From Polaromonas sp. (GTDB lineage Bacteria; Pseudomonadota; Gammaproteobacteria; Burkholderiales; Burkholderiaceae_C), in contig NZ_JAUXUP010000047.1 of the NCBI RefSeq assembly GCF_030680935.1, forward strand, positions 97,198 to 161,197: a DNA stretch of 64,000 bases, in the 5' to 3' direction. Each line of letters opens with the position of its first letter. Positions within the stretch are counted from its first letter, which is position 1. The notes under the pieces are model-generated. The model made no database searches. It was not told the DNA's origin and was given only the letters and a program-made list of their open reading frames with translations. Positions 1-9,618 of this stretch are shown piece after piece. The translations under genes and the position numbers were made by a program.

Positions 1-494
1 TGTCCAGCCTTTTGCAGGAGGTCACGCGCAGTGGTACGGCAGCCAAGGCCCAGGCCACCCTGAAACGCAACGACCTGTACGGCAAAACCGGTACAACCAA
101 CGACTCGATTGACACCTGGTTCGTCGGCTATCAGCCAACACTGACGGCAGCCGTCTGGATGGGTTACGACACGCCCAAAAAACTGGGGGACCGTGAAACC
201 GGCGGTGGTCTGAGCCTGCCCATCTGGATCAACTTCATGGAGTACGCGCTCAAAGGTGTGCCGGTCAGTGAGTACCCGACGCCGGAAGGAATCGTGAACA
301 TTGGCGGCGAGTGGTTTTACGACGAGTACGCGAGGGGCTCTGGGGTCAGCAGCGTGGGGTTGGCTGATCGGCCCGCAGCAGGCGCAGTTGCCGACAACCC
401 TGTTAGTGGACAACCGGTACCGCCAGGCGCCACGGTTCAAACTCCACCACCCGGAGACGAGCGACGACGGATTCTGGACCTCTTCAAGAACTGA
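1..494 (+). CDS. mrcA: Penicillin-binding protein 1A, C-terminal part (partial, 5' end outside window)
   Basis: This is the 3' end of a class A bifunctional peptidoglycan synthase, entering the window in frame at base 3. The third active-site box of the transpeptidase domain, KTGTTN, is encoded at bases 84-101, and the following W-F-V-G-Y and W-M-G-Y-D segments are typical of PBP1A. After the transpeptidase fold comes a Pro/Gly-rich, low-complexity tail ending ILDLFKN, as in other betaproteobacterial PBP1A proteins. The enzyme is anchored in the inner membrane and polymerises and cross-links glycan strands in the periplasm. The glycosyltransferase domain lies upstream of the window, so the full length cannot be judged. 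Confidence 0.9.
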   Translation, partial: SSLLQEVTRSGTAAKAQATLKRNDLYGKTGTTNDSIDTWFVGYQPTLTAAVWMGYDTPKKLGDRETGGGLSLPIWINFMEYALKGVPVSEYPTPEGIVNIGGEWFYDEYARGSGVSSVGLADRPAAGAVADNPVSGQPVPPGATVQTPPPGDERRRILDLFKN

Positions 495-533
495 AGAAGG
501 CCCGCCGCCAAGGGGAACGACGGCCCGCAGGCC

Positions 534-866
534 TTAAAGTGGATTGAACACCAGCGCCTGCCCCGCCTGCTCGCTGGCACAACGCGACAAACACGCAAAC
601 AACTCGCTGCCGTCTTTGGTGTCCGTCCACTGCCCTTGTGAGAGCCGGTAGTGAAAGCCACCCGCCCGCGCAGCCAGCCAGATTTCCTGTAGCGGTTTTT
701 GCAGATTGACGATGATCTGGCTGCGATTGGCAAATGTCAGCGTGATCATGCCGCCCGTCCGCTGGTTGTCTACATCTGCGTCGGTCGCATCATTGATCCG
801 GTCACACGCCACTTCTATGGCACTGAGCGCAGCCTCGGCCTTGTCCAGATAGTCAAGCTCGGTCAT
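534..866 (-). CDS. cyaY: CyaY, frataxin-like iron-sulfur assembly protein
   Basis: A 110-residue cytosolic protein of normal frataxin length. It binds iron and modulates IscS/IscU iron-sulfur cluster assembly. The N-terminal helix is acidic ([17 protein letters not shown]...ATDADVD), as expected for the iron-binding ridge, and the beta-sheet core carries the family segments [17 protein letters not shown] and [14 protein letters not shown]. The ATG at 866 is preferred over an in-frame start 30 bases further out because [11 protein letters not shown] matches the family N-terminus. It is convergent with mrcA and divergent from lptM, whose start is only 12 bases away. This cyaY/lptM/lysA order is common in Burkholderiales. 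Confidence 0.93.
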   Translation of the reverse strand: MTELDYLDKAEAALSAIEVACDRINDATDADVDNQRTGGMITLTFANRSQIIVNLQKPLQEIWLAARAGGFHYRLSQGQWTDTKDGSELFACLSRCASEQAGQALVFNPL

Positions 867-878
867 TACAATCCCACC

Positions 879-1175
879 ATGTTTGCACGAATTCAAATGT
901 CGCTTCGAATTTTAGGCCGCTCCGCCCATATCTCCTGCCTGCGTGGCCTTTCCGGCCTGGCACTGGCTGCAATCGGTGCCGTCGGTCTGGCAAGCCTGGC
1001 TGGCTGTGGCCAGAAAGGCCCTCTGTTCCTGCCACCTCCGCCCCGGGTGCCAGCCACTGGCCAGGCTGCTGGCGCACCGGCTCGGCCGGCCAGCGCGCCG
1101 GCAAGCTCAGCGACCACCGGCAATCTTCCGGAACCACCTCCGGCCTCGGGGCCTGCCATCTTGCTTCCGCGATGA
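879..1175 (+). CDS. lptM: LptM (YifL)-type small lipoprotein
   Basis: A small lipoprotein of about 98 residues. The N-terminus is hydrophobic and ends in the lipobox-like LAGC, followed by [12 protein letters not shown], the signature of the LptM/YifL family. In E. coli LptM helps the LptD/LptE LPS translocon to mature; that role is inferred here from family membership. The tail is a Pro/Ala-rich linker. A second in-frame ATG at 897 gives a more typical signal-peptide length, and I cannot separate the two starts because neither has a strong ribosome binding site. lysA starts 10 bases downstream and is almost certainly co-transcribed, as in many proteobacteria. Confidence 0.85.
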   Translation: MFARIQMSLRILGRSAHISCLRGLSGLALAAIGAVGLASLAGCGQKGPLFLPPPPRVPATGQAAGAPARPASAPASSATTGNLPEPPPASGPAILLPR

Positions 1176-1185
1176 GCGCGCCGAC

Positions 1186-2478
1186 ATGATCGCTACTGCT
1201 TCATTTCCCCTCCCCGGCGCGCCGCATCTGGCCTACCGCGAGGAAAACCTGCAGCTGGAGGAAGTTGCACTTGATCAACTGGCCGACCGGTACGGCACCC
1301 CGCTGTTTGTCTATTCCAAAGCTGCCATGCTGGCCGCGCTCGCCGCTTACCAGTCTGGCCTGGCCGGGCGCGATGCGCAGATTTGTTACGCCATGAAAGC
1401 CAATTCATCGCTCGGCGTGCTTCAGGTTTTTGCACAAGCCGGTTGTGGTTTCGACATCGTCTCTGGCGGGGAGCTTGACCGCGTGATTGCCGCCGGTGGC
1501 GATGTGCGCAAAGTGATTTTTTCGGGCGTCGGTAAAACCCGCACTGAGATGCGCCAGGCGCTTCTGGCCGGCATTGCCTGTTTCAATGTGGAAAGCGAGG
1601 CAGAGCTCGACGTGTTGTCCGGTATCGCCGCAGGGATGCAGCTGATCGCGCCGGTGAGCATACGTGTCAACCCCAATGTGGACGCCAAAACCCACCCCTA
1701 TATTTCCACCGGGCTGAAGGGCAACAAGTTCGGCGTGGCACATGAGGATGCGCTGCGCATCTACCGCCATGCGGCAACCCTGCCTGGCTTGCGGGTGGTC
1801 GGCATCGATTGCCACATCGGCTCGCAAATCACCGACACCACCCCCTACCTCGACGCCATGGACCGGGTGCTGGACCTCGTGGCCAGCATTGAAACTGCGG
1901 GCATTCCGATTGAACACATTGATTTTGGCGGCGGACTGGGTATCGACTACAACCACGACACGCCCCCCGCTGCTGACGCCCTGTGGCGTGCCCTGCTCGC
2001 CAAACTGGATGCGCGCGGCTACGGCAACAGAAAAATCATGCTGGAACCCGGTCGCTCGCTGATCGGCAATGCAGGGGTCTGCCTGACCGAGGTGCTTTAT
2101 CTCAAACCGGGCGAGCAAAAGAACTTCTGCGTGATTGACGCGGCCATGAACGATTTGCCTCGACCGGCGATGTACCAGGCCTTTCACGCCATCGTGCCGC
2201 TTGCCAAAGGACGAGATCTACCGGCGGTGAACTACGACGTGGTCGGTCCTGTCTGCGAAAGTGGTGACTGGATTGGCCGCGACCGCGCGCTGGCCGTGCA
2301 AAGCGGCGATCGTCTGGCGGTGTTGTCTGCGGGCGCATATTGCATGAGCATGGCCAGCAACTACAACACGCGCGGCCGCGCGGCGGAAGTGCTGGTCGAT
2401 GGACAGCATGCGCAGCTGATTCGCAGTCGGGAAACGCCAGCCGACCAGATGCGCAACGAACGACTGCTTGCGAGCTGA
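1186..2478 (+). CDS. lysA: Diaminopimelate decarboxylase
   Basis: Last step of lysine biosynthesis: decarboxylates meso-diaminopimelate to L-lysine in a PLP-dependent reaction in the cytosol. The 430-residue product is of normal length. Visible motifs are the PLP lysine in CYAMKANSS, the HIGSQI segment, the glycine-rich phosphate-binding GGGLGIDY, EPGRSLIGNAG, and the C-terminal CESGDWIGRDR and GAYCMSMASNYN. The ATG at 1186 was chosen because MIATASFPLPGAPHL leads directly into the family N-terminus, whereas a longer in-frame reading would overlap lptM. The gene is convergent with msrQ; a repeat A copy lies between them. Confidence 0.96.
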   Translation: MIATASFPLPGAPHLAYREENLQLEEVALDQLADRYGTPLFVYSKAAMLAALAAYQSGLAGRDAQICYAMKANSSLGVLQVFAQAGCGFDIVSGGELDRVIAAGGDVRKVIFSGVGKTRTEMRQALLAGIACFNVESEAELDVLSGIAAGMQLIAPVSIRVNPNVDAKTHPYISTGLKGNKFGVAHEDALRIYRHAATLPGLRVVGIDCHIGSQITDTTPYLDAMDRVLDLVASIETAGIPIEHIDFGGGLGIDYNHDTPPAADALWRALLAKLDARGYGNRKIMLEPGRSLIGNAGVCLTEVLYLKPGEQKNFCVIDAAMNDLPRPAMYQAFHAIVPLAKGRDLPAVNYDVVGPVCESGDWIGRDRALAVQSGDRLAVLSAGAYCMSMASNYNTRGRAAEVLVDGQHAQLIRSRETPADQMRNERLLAS

Positions 2479-2504
2479 TCCGCCGCAGGCGTTTGTTCTC
2501 CTCG

Positions 2505-2534
2505 TTTGCTACTTTTCTTATAGCTGCTTACGCA
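2505..2534 (+). repeat. Repeat A copy 1 (short form) at the msrQ stop codon
   Basis: Contains the core TTTGCTAC...TTATAGC and the TGCTTACGCA block but lacks the ATAAGGGCTGGAG block found in full copies. It overlaps the last codons of msrQ (minus strand); the msrQ stop TAA is formed by the palindrome of the repeat. Confidence 0.7.
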
Positions 2535-3165
2535 CGACCGGCATGGGTTGAAGCCGCTTTTTACTGAACAACTTCTGCAAGCGCCAGCCCAGCAGCACGG
2601 CAATGATGGCCGCGTATACAAAGACTTCGGCAAAATCGTTTTTACCAGACCGCATCCAGAAAAAGTGCAGCAGCCCCAGCCCGGCAATCACATACACCAG
2701 CTTGTGCAACAGCTGCCAGCGCCGCGCGCCGAGTTTCTTGATGGCCGCGTTGAACGAGGTTGCCGCCAGCGGGGTCAACAGCAAGAATGCGGAAAAGCCC
2801 ACCAGGATGAATGGCCGCTTGATGATGTCCTTGACGATTTCCGGCACATCAAAACCCATGTCAAACCAGCTGTAGCTCAGCAGGTGAATGACCACGTAAA
2901 AATAGACAAACAGGCCCAGCATGCGCCTGAAACGCGCCAGTGCCGGGGTATTGCTGATGACCCGCAGCGGCGTGATTGCCAGCACAATACAGAGAAAGCG
3001 CAAAGTCCAGTCGCCGGTTGCGCGTATCAGCGCCTCGGCCGGATTGGCACCCAGCTGGTTCGTCAGCGCGCCGTAGAACAGCCAGACAAAAGGCAGCAGG
3101 CAGCAGGCAAACAGGAGGGGCTTGGCCGCCGGGTGCAGCAGCAAGTTTTGGCGCGAGGCCATCAA
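2518..3165 (-). CDS. msrQ: MsrQ (YedZ), haem-binding membrane subunit of the methionine-sulfoxide reductase system
   Basis: Inner-membrane b-type haem protein that passes electrons from the quinone pool or a flavin reductase to periplasmic MsrP, which repairs oxidised methionines. The 215-residue sequence has about six hydrophobic helices with family histidines in [22 protein letters not shown] and [12 protein letters not shown]. Its ATG overlaps the msrP stop codon by 4 bases, indicating translational coupling. The extreme C-terminus (MPVVRKQL plus stop) is encoded by repeat A copy 1, so the natural end of the gene appears to have been modified by the repeat. Confidence 0.93.
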   Translation of the reverse strand: MMASRQNLLLHPAAKPLLFACCLLPFVWLFYGALTNQLGANPAEALIRATGDWTLRFLCIVLAITPLRVISNTPALARFRRMLGLFVYFYVVIHLLSYSWFDMGFDVPEIVKDIIKRPFILVGFSAFLLLTPLAATSFNAAIKKLGARRWQLLHKLVYVIAGLGLLHFFWMRSGKNDFAEVFVYAAIIAVLLGWRLQKLFSKKRLQPMPVVRKQL

Positions 3166-4160
3166 AAGAACTTTTTGAGATCCATCCCCGCATACAACTG
3201 GCCGACCTGCGCCTCATACCCGTTGAACATCAGGGTTTTGCGCTTCTTGGCGAACAAGCCGTCTTCGCCAATACGGCGCTCGGTGGCTTGGCTCCATCGC
3301 GGATGGTCCACAGCCGGATTGACGTTCGAGTAAAAGCCGTACTCGTTGGCCGCCGCCTTGTTCCACGCGGTACGCGGTTCCTTGTCGGTGAAGCGTATCT
3401 TGACGATACTTTTGCCGCTTTTGAACCCGTACTTCCAGGGCACCACAAGCCGCACCGGTGCGCCGCTCTGATTTGGCAGCACTTCGCCATACATGCCAAA
3501 GGTCAGCAGTGTCAGCGGGTTCATCGCTTCGTCCATGCGCAGCGCTTCGACATAAGGCCAATCCAGCACACGCGAGCCGACAAATGGCATGGTCTTCGGA
3601 TCGGCCTGGGTGATGAACTCCACGTATTTTGCATTGCCCAGGGGCTCTACCTTCTTGATCAGATCAGCCAGCGAATAGCCGACCCAAGGGATGACCATGG
3701 ACCAGCCTTCCACACAGCGCAGCCGGTAGATACGCTCTTCCTGGGCGCTGAGCTTGATCAAATCCTCAATCGCATAGGTTCTTGGCTGCTTGACCAGACC
3801 TTCAACTGCCACGGTCCACGGCTTGGTGACCAGCGTGTGGGCATTTTTTGCGGGGTCGCCCTTGTCGGTGCCAAACTCATAAAAGTTGTTGTACGTCGAG
3901 GCGTCTTTGTAATCTGTGACTTTCTCCATGGTCACAGCGCCAGCCACGGCCGATTTCGCGCCGGGTAAGGCCGCCAGCTTGCCCGGTTTGCCGGCGCCCT
4001 GGGCCAGGGCCTCACGGCCAGCCCAGGAAGCAAGGGCAGCACCAGCCGCGCCACCTGCCAGCAACTTCATCAGCTCGCGCCGCTGCTGGTAAACACCCTG
4101 CGGCGTGATGTCGCTGGGAATGGAGTGCGTAAAGCCGCTGTTACCGGTTTTGATCAACAT
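3162..4160 (-). CDS. msrP: MsrP (YedY), periplasmic molybdenum methionine-sulfoxide reductase
   Basis: Catalytic subunit of the periplasmic protein-methionine-S-oxide reductase, a molybdopterin enzyme of the sulfite-oxidase fold. The 332-residue precursor starts with a Tat-type signal: [20 protein letters not shown] followed by an AQ cleavage region. The molybdenum-ligating cysteine lies in the family segment [18 protein letters not shown], and [14 protein letters not shown] is also typical. It is co-transcribed with msrQ through an ATGA overlap and follows ccsB by about 75 bases on the same strand. The substrate set is inferred from E. coli MsrP. Confidence 0.95.
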   Translation of the reverse strand: MLIKTGNSGFTHSIPSDITPQGVYQQRRELMKLLAGGAAGAALASWAGREALAQGAGKPGKLAALPGAKSAVAGAVTMEKVTDYKDASTYNNFYEFGTDKGDPAKNAHTLVTKPWTVAVEGLVKQPRTYAIEDLIKLSAQEERIYRLRCVEGWSMVIPWVGYSLADLIKKVEPLGNAKYVEFITQADPKTMPFVGSRVLDWPYVEALRMDEAMNPLTLLTFGMYGEVLPNQSGAPVRLVVPWKYGFKSGKSIVKIRFTDKEPRTAWNKAAANEYGFYSNVNPAVDHPRWSQATERRIGEDGLFAKKRKTLMFNGYEAQVGQLYAGMDLKKFF

Positions 4161-4234
4161 GTTGTGTCCTTGAAGCTGGGTCGTTGGAAGTTAGTCTGAG
4201 TACGCAGCAGGTTCTTACAAGGATTCAAAACACA

Positions 4235-5581
4235 TTACAAGGTGCCGTAGCTGTGCAACCCCGACAGGAACATGTTGACACCCAGAAAAGCGAAGGTGGT
4301 CACGGCCAGCCCCACCAGTGCCCACCAGGCGGCCACCGTACCGCGCAAGCCCTTCATGAGGCGCATGTGCAGCCAGGCCGCGTAATTCAGCCAGACGATC
4401 AATGCCCAGGTCTCCTTCGGGTCCCAGCTCCAGTAGCCGCCCCAGGCCTCGGCCGCCCACAGCGCGCCGAGCACCGTGGCGATGGTGAAAAATGCAAACC
4501 CCACCGCAATCGCCTTGTACATCACGTCGTCGAGCACTTCCGCGCTGGGCAGCCGCGCGGCAATTCGCTTGCGGCCCAGCAAAATGCCGGCGGCGATCAG
4601 GCCCGACACCGCCAGATATCCGAGCCAGTAGCCGCTGCTGCCGACCTCGGAAGATTTCCGGAACACGATCGGCACAAAACAAAGCACAACGCCCAGCAGC
4701 CACAACGGTGTCAGTTTGTACCAACGGGTTTCCAGTGCCTGTTGTTTGATCAGGTAGGCCAGAGACACCATGGCTGCCAGTGAAAACATGCCATAACCAA
4801 TGAAGTTGGCCGGCACATGCAGCTTCATCCACCAGCTTTTGAGGGCTGGCACCAGAGGCTGGATTTCATGCGCCCCACGCACGACCGTGTACCACAGCAG
4901 AAAACCCACCGCCGCGCTGACCACCAGCATGACAAATGCCCCCATGGCACGGGTTTTGTACTGGTCTTCGAAGTAAAGATAAAACGCCGCTGTCATCCAG
5001 CTGAACAGCACAAACACTTCGTAGAGGTTGCTGACCGGAATGTGCCCCACATCGGCGCCAATCAGGTAACTTTCGTACCAGCGCACCATGGTACCCACGA
5101 GTGCCATGCCGACCGCCACCCACGCAATTCTGGAACCCAGGGACTCCATCGTGTCGCCCTGCCCCTTGATGAACATGCCGAGCCAGTAAAACACGGTGCT
5201 CATGAAAAACAGCATGCTCATCCAGAGAATCGCGGACTGGCTGGACAGGAAGTACTTGAGCCAGAACACCTGCTCGGCCCGCGCCAGATCACCCTGATAG
5301 GCAACGATGCCGAGCAACGAAAAACCCGCCACCAGCAGCCCCAGCACGCGCAATGGCCGCCAGAACCAGGCCATTGCGACCACGGCAGGAATGGCCCCCA
5401 GCAAGATGCCTTTTTCATAAACGTCCATAAACCCGCTGTACTGGAAAAAGGCATACAAGCCTCCACCCAAAACCAGGGCCGCAAAAATCCAGTCGAACAG
5501 ATTGCGTTTTGCAAAATAGCCTTCGTGCAGGCTGATGGTGGCCGCGTCCGTGCCGCTGGAATTCAGGGTTGTGGTGTTCAT
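4235..5581 (-). CDS. ccsB: CcsB/ResC-type cytochrome c synthase subunit (CcsA-like haem handler)
   Basis: Polytopic inner-membrane protein of System II cytochrome c maturation that, with the ResB protein, exports haem and attaches it to apocytochrome CXXCH motifs. The 448-residue product has many membrane segments and the haem-handling WGGYWSWDPKETWALI motif. Conserved histidines are seen near MKLHVPANFIGYG and LHMRLMKG. The N-terminal 30 residues are polar and less conserved. The start overlaps the end of resB by 4 bases. It supplies the haem-ligation machinery for nearby cytochrome c4. Names differ between organisms: the CcsA-like, WWD-motif protein is often annotated ccsB in betaproteobacteria. 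Confidence 0.95.
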   Translation of the reverse strand: MNTTTLNSSGTDAATISLHEGYFAKRNLFDWIFAALVLGGGLYAFFQYSGFMDVYEKGILLGAIPAVVAMAWFWRPLRVLGLLVAGFSLLGIVAYQGDLARAEQVFWLKYFLSSQSAILWMSMLFFMSTVFYWLGMFIKGQGDTMESLGSRIAWVAVGMALVGTMVRWYESYLIGADVGHIPVSNLYEVFVLFSWMTAAFYLYFEDQYKTRAMGAFVMLVVSAAVGFLLWYTVVRGAHEIQPLVPALKSWWMKLHVPANFIGYGMFSLAAMVSLAYLIKQQALETRWYKLTPLWLLGVVLCFVPIVFRKSSEVGSSGYWLGYLAVSGLIAAGILLGRKRIAARLPSAEVLDDVMYKAIAVGFAFFTIATVLGALWAAEAWGGYWSWDPKETWALIVWLNYAAWLHMRLMKGLRGTVAAWWALVGLAVTTFAFLGVNMFLSGLHSYGTL

Positions 5582-7794
5582 CGTGGCGCCTGTAAAAGTT
5601 TTGTCTTCAGCATTTCAAACTCCTGCCCGCCGTCCATGGTCTGGCGGTTGGTTGACATGGCCATGGTGGCGCGGCTGCCCGTTTCTGATTTTTCGCCCGA
5701 TTCCGGATCCTGCCCGGCACCCGGCGCCAGCCACACCCACAAACGACGCTCCCGCACATAGAGCATCGCAAAGATACCCAGAATCAGCAAAGCGCAGCCG
5801 AGGTAAACAATGTTTTTTCCGGGCGTGCGTGCCACCTGGAACACACTCGCCTGCAGCTGGGTGAAGTCTTTCAGTTTAAATGCCATTGGCGCCGGGTAAA
5901 AGTGGGCATCACTGAGCGACAGCACCGACTGGGCCATGTAAGCCTGAGTGGCGCCGTCGCTGGGCATGGGCGCCAAGCCCGCCTGTTCGCGCGTCAACTG
6001 GGCCAGCTCAAACAGAACTCCGTTGAGAATACGCACCAGCACCTCGCCCGCGCGGTCGCGTTCGGCCTCAGGCACCCTGGCCTCTATGAAGTCGGACACT
6101 GCTTGAAGGCCCGCCGGTGCTGTAGCCTGGGCGCCGTCCGGGGCCTGGTCGGGACCGGCAAAAAGCGCCAGAGCCTGCGATGCAGAAGCCGACAACTGCT
6201 GCGCCAACTCAGGACGGTCTGCGGCAATGGCCTGGCGCACATAACGCTTCACAGCACGTTCGCGCTGCGCCGGGTCTGCCAGTGCGCGGCGCAGGCGCAG
6301 GAATCCGTCCATGCTGCCCTGATCGTCAGCAGGAATACGCAGGTACTGGAAAGGACCGGAAGTGGTCTCACGCACGCCCAGCAGGAAAAGCGCCGGGCTG
6401 GACTCGGCCGAATCCATCTTGACTGGCAGCATGTAGTTGTGAAACTCCCTGGCCTGGCCAGCGGCGTCGCGCAACTTGTAGGTGACACTGGGGCCGACGT
6501 TGCGCAGCTCTTTATTCTCCCGCGTTTTGTTGGCTGCACCCAGACGCGAATCGATGGCCTGACGCAAGTCAACTTTACGCACATCCGCCCCCGAGGTAGC
6601 GCCCATGCTGCCAGAGCTGGAAAAATTTTCAACGTTGATGACACGCAACGCGGTGTATTCCAGCGTCATCTTTTCTGCGCCTTCACCCCGCCCGCTGCTC
6701 AGGCTGCTGGAGCCCCCGATCGTGCCCTGAAGCTCAAACGGCTTGCTGGGCACTTGAGCGCCGACCGCCATGGAAACCGCCTGGAGAGTGACGCTGGAGC
6801 CGCCATCGTCAAAGCTGGACTGGTAAATCTCTATGCCTTTGTGACGCGCCGGGTGGTTCACTTCAACACGGGCCGGAATTTTTTCGCCGGTTTCCTTGTC
6901 GTGAATAACGATCTCGCTGGCAAACAGCTTGGGCATGCCGGTCGAGTAGTACTCCACAATGAATTTTTTCAGTTCCACGGCAAAAGGCAGGTCCTGCAGC
7001 AAGACGCCGCCCGGCTGGTTCAGGATGGCCGTGCTGGACTGCGTGCCTTCTGCCACCAGCAAATTGGCACGGAAAGTCGGGTTGCGTTCGCTCAGGCGGT
7101 GCTGCGCCGGCACATCGGCAATCAGCCCGCCACCGGTATAGATGGTCTTGTTGTTGAACCAGGTCTGGGCCCGCACCATCAAGTCGCCATCAAGCAGGCC
7201 CCCCACGCACACCAGCACAATCGCGCTGTGCGTGGCAATGTAGCCCAGCTTGTTGGCCGCACCCGCCTTGGCAGCGACCATCCAGCCGGTACCGCCCGCA
7301 GTGTTTCGTTGCTGCAACTTCACTTTCCAGCCGCTCTTGACCAGTGTCTGCCCGATGCGCCTTGCCGCCACTTCCGGCGCCTCGGCCAAACTCAGCTCGG
7401 CCCGATGCCCAAACGCCTTGAGGCTTTGCTCACGGATGTTTTCCTTGAGCTGGTTCAGATCGGCCAGGATCTTCGGTGTGTTGCGGCTGATGCACAGCGA
7501 TGTGGAGATCACCAGAAACGCCAGAATCAGCATGAACCACCAGGCGCTGTACACGGTGTACAGGCTTACCGCGGCAAACACCTGCGCCCAGAACGGGCCG
7601 AACTGGTTGACGTAGTTGCCAAACGGCTCCTGCTGCTTGAGAACGGTTCCGATCACCGAAGCGATACAGATGACGGTCAACAGCGAAATAGAAAACCGCA
7701 TCGACGACAGCAACTCCACCACCGATCGCAAAGCATGCGAACCCGACTTGAGCCGAAGCCCGTGGGTGGAAACTGCGTGGCTGGTAACGGTCAT
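5578..7794 (-). CDS. resB: ResB-like cytochrome c biogenesis protein
   Basis: Large (738-residue) ResB/Ccs1-type membrane protein, partner of the WWD-motif CcsB in System II. The N-terminus shows the family segment VVELLSSMRFSISLLTVICI followed by EPFGNYVNQFGPFWAQVF and further membrane helices. A long periplasmic domain follows, then a last helix near YLGCALLILGIFAMLYV, and ERRLWVWL close to the C-terminus. It is the first gene of the resB-ccsB pair. A Rho-independent terminator ends only 27 bases upstream of the start codon, so expression depends either on readthrough from the cytochrome c4 gene or on a promoter I could not identify. Confidence 0.94.
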   Translation of the reverse strand: MTVTSHAVSTHGLRLKSGSHALRSVVELLSSMRFSISLLTVICIASVIGTVLKQQEPFGNYVNQFGPFWAQVFAAVSLYTVYSAWWFMLILAFLVISTSLCISRNTPKILADLNQLKENIREQSLKAFGHRAELSLAEAPEVAARRIGQTLVKSGWKVKLQQRNTAGGTGWMVAAKAGAANKLGYIATHSAIVLVCVGGLLDGDLMVRAQTWFNNKTIYTGGGLIADVPAQHRLSERNPTFRANLLVAEGTQSSTAILNQPGGVLLQDLPFAVELKKFIVEYYSTGMPKLFASEIVIHDKETGEKIPARVEVNHPARHKGIEIYQSSFDDGGSSVTLQAVSMAVGAQVPSKPFELQGTIGGSSSLSSGRGEGAEKMTLEYTALRVINVENFSSSGSMGATSGADVRKVDLRQAIDSRLGAANKTRENKELRNVGPSVTYKLRDAAGQAREFHNYMLPVKMDSAESSPALFLLGVRETTSGPFQYLRIPADDQGSMDGFLRLRRALADPAQRERAVKRYVRQAIAADRPELAQQLSASASQALALFAGPDQAPDGAQATAPAGLQAVSDFIEARVPEAERDRAGEVLVRILNGVLFELAQLTREQAGLAPMPSDGATQAYMAQSVLSLSDAHFYPAPMAFKLKDFTQLQASVFQVARTPGKNIVYLGCALLILGIFAMLYVRERRLWVWLAPGAGQDPESGEKSETGSRATMAMSTNRQTMDGGQEFEMLKTKLLQAPR

Positions 7795-7820
7795 GCGTGG
7801 TGCTGGTTGAGAGAGGCAAC

Positions 7821-7852
7821 AAAAAAAAGGCGGGTCTTCTTGAAGACCCGCC
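7821..7852 (-). terminator. Rho-independent terminator after the cytochrome c4 gene
   Basis: On the minus strand a 10-bp perfect stem (GGCGGGTCTT / AAGACCCGCC, tetraloop) is followed by a run of eight T. It lies between cytochrome c4 and resB, both on the minus strand. Confidence 0.9.
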
Positions 7853-7970
7853 CTGTATGGAGTGCTGAATTTGGCAGGGGTTCCCTACAAATCGGGTTGG
7901 CCGCTGCATTTTCCCCACAATCTGCCTGATCACAGACCAAGCCCCTTCAAGCCTCAGGTTTTCAGGGTAA

Positions 7971-8612
7971 TCAGCGCAATCCGGCAATGTAGTCGGCTAC
8001 CGCGCGGATCTCCCGGTCATTCAATTTGGCAGCCACCTGGCTCATTTGCAGGCTATTGCCACGCACGCCGTCACGAAAACCCGTCAATTGGGAGGCGGTG
8101 TACTCGGCATGCTGACCACCCAGGCGCGGGTACTGCGCAGGAATACCGGCGCCGGTCGGGTTGTGGCAACCAGCACAGGCGGGCACCTGGCGGTCGGCGA
8201 TGCCGCCGCGGTAAATCCGCTCACCCAGGGTCACCAGCTCTTTGTCTTTGGCAAAACCGGGTTTGGATTTCTGGCTGCTGACCCAGAAGGCGATGTTTTT
8301 CATGTCGTCTTCAGACAGTGCTGCTGCGAAGCCCTGCATGACGGCATTTTTGCGCTTGCCCGACTTGAACTCCTGCAACTGCTTGACCAGGTATTCGGGA
8401 TGCTGCTGGGCCAGTTTGGGGTTGACCGGGGTGCCCGAATTGCCGTCGGCTGCATGGCAGGCAACGCAGACGGCGAAACTCTTTTCGCCGCGAACCAGGT
8501 CGGGCTTGGCCGCCTTGGCAGGTGCGGCCTCGCCGGCTGCCTGCGAAACAAGGGGCACGGCCAGAACAGCAGCCAGCAAATAGGACATCAACGAAGTGGA
8601 AACAAGCTTCAT
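7971..8612 (-). CDS. Cytochrome c4, periplasmic dihaem electron carrier
   Basis: A 213-residue exported protein with two cytochrome c domains in tandem. Haem attachment motifs are CVACH at residues 49-53 and CAGCH at 146-150. A hydrophobic signal peptide with an SQAAG cleavage region occupies about residues 1-26. The spacing and the repeated GFAAALSEDDMKNIAFW / VAAKLNDREIRAVADYI pattern are typical of c4. It shuttles electrons from the bc1 complex to terminal oxidases such as cbb3. It is divergent from engB and followed by a strong terminator, so it forms its own transcription unit beside its maturation factors ResB/CcsB. Confidence 0.95.
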   Translation of the reverse strand: MKLVSTSLMSYLLAAVLAVPLVSQAAGEAAPAKAAKPDLVRGEKSFAVCVACHAADGNSGTPVNPKLAQQHPEYLVKQLQEFKSGKRKNAVMQGFAAALSEDDMKNIAFWVSSQKSKPGFAKDKELVTLGERIYRGGIADRQVPACAGCHNPTGAGIPAQYPRLGGQHAEYTASQLTGFRDGVRGNSLQMSQVAAKLNDREIRAVADYIAGLR

Positions 8613-8749
8613 ATCGGGGGTTTAATGGTTGACTCTAAGGTGGACAAGGCGCCAGGCGCAAAGACTTCAGCTGCTTGTGCAGCCCGCCTGAGCACTACTT
8701 CACGCAAAACTCCACGATTTTACAATGGCTTGGGGGACAATCCCAATAT

Positions 8750-9559
8750 ATGAGCATATCCCCGCGATCCACCCCCGTTAAAACCCAGAAGCCGACTGCC
8801 AAACGAGCCCCGCCCAAAATAGCGGCGGCTAACATGGCGGCAGCACTGGCCGCCCAGCCGCCCCAGTCGGCAGAGGCCAAAATTGCCATGGGCTGGTTGC
8901 ACACAGCCAAGTTTTTGACCACGGCGCCCGAGCTCAAGCACCTGCCGATGATGGAGTTTCCGGAGATTGCCTTTGTCGGCCGCTCCAATGCCGGCAAGTC
9001 CACCTGCATCAACACACTGACCCAGATCAACCGGCTGGCGTTTGCCTCCAAAACTCCGGGACGCACGCAAAGCATCAATTTGTTCTCGTTGGGCAAACAG
9101 GGTATCACCGACGCGGTGCTGGCCGACCTGCCGGGTTATGGTTATGCGGCCGTGCCCAAAGCAGCCAAGTACCGCTGGCAACAGGTGATGGGCAACTACC
9201 TGCAAACACGCGACAACCTCAAGGGCGTGGTGCTGCTGTGCGACCCGCGCCTGGGCTTGACCGAACTCGACGAAATATTGCTCGACGTGATCCGTCCGCG
9301 GGTCGAGGAAGGCCTGAAGTTTCTGGTCTTGCTGACCAAATCCGACAAGCTCAACAAGACCGAGGCCGCCAAGGCACTGTCCATTGTGCGACTGCAGGCC
9401 GGAGGCGGGGATGTCAAACTCTTTTCAGCGCTCAAACGGCAGGGGGTGGAGGAAGTCGCCCAGCATTTGTGGCAATGGGCACATCCGCCGGTCAAGCCTG
9501 AAAAGCCGGTCAAGGCAACCGCCGCAGCACCAGCCGAAAAGGACTCCGGCGCGCCCTGA
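8750..9559 (+). CDS. engB: EngB (YihA/YsxC) ribosome biogenesis GTPase
   Basis: TRAFAC-class GTPase needed for assembly of the large ribosomal subunit. G-motifs are visible: G1 GRSNAGKS (residues 77-84), G3 DLPG (126-129) and G4 TKSD (196-199), with the family SKTPGRTQSINLF switch I region. The 269-residue form starts at ATG 8750 and has a roughly 45-residue Ala/Pro-rich N-terminal extension before AMGWLHTAKFLTTA, where E. coli-type proteins begin, so an internal start near 8888 is possible. A Lys/Pro/Ala-rich tail follows the GTPase domain. The divergent arrangement with cytochrome c4 is common in betaproteobacteria. Confidence 0.94.
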   Translation: MSISPRSTPVKTQKPTAKRAPPKIAAANMAAALAAQPPQSAEAKIAMGWLHTAKFLTTAPELKHLPMMEFPEIAFVGRSNAGKSTCINTLTQINRLAFASKTPGRTQSINLFSLGKQGITDAVLADLPGYGYAAVPKAAKYRWQQVMGNYLQTRDNLKGVVLLCDPRLGLTELDEILLDVIRPRVEEGLKFLVLLTKSDKLNKTEAAKALSIVRLQAGGGDVKLFSALKRQGVEEVAQHLWQWAHPPVKPEKPVKATAAAPAEKDSGAP

Positions 9560-9618
9560 GTCTTTTGTGGCAGACCGAGCCGATCTCTGCCGCTTGTGCA
9601 TTTTATGAAGCCAAATCT

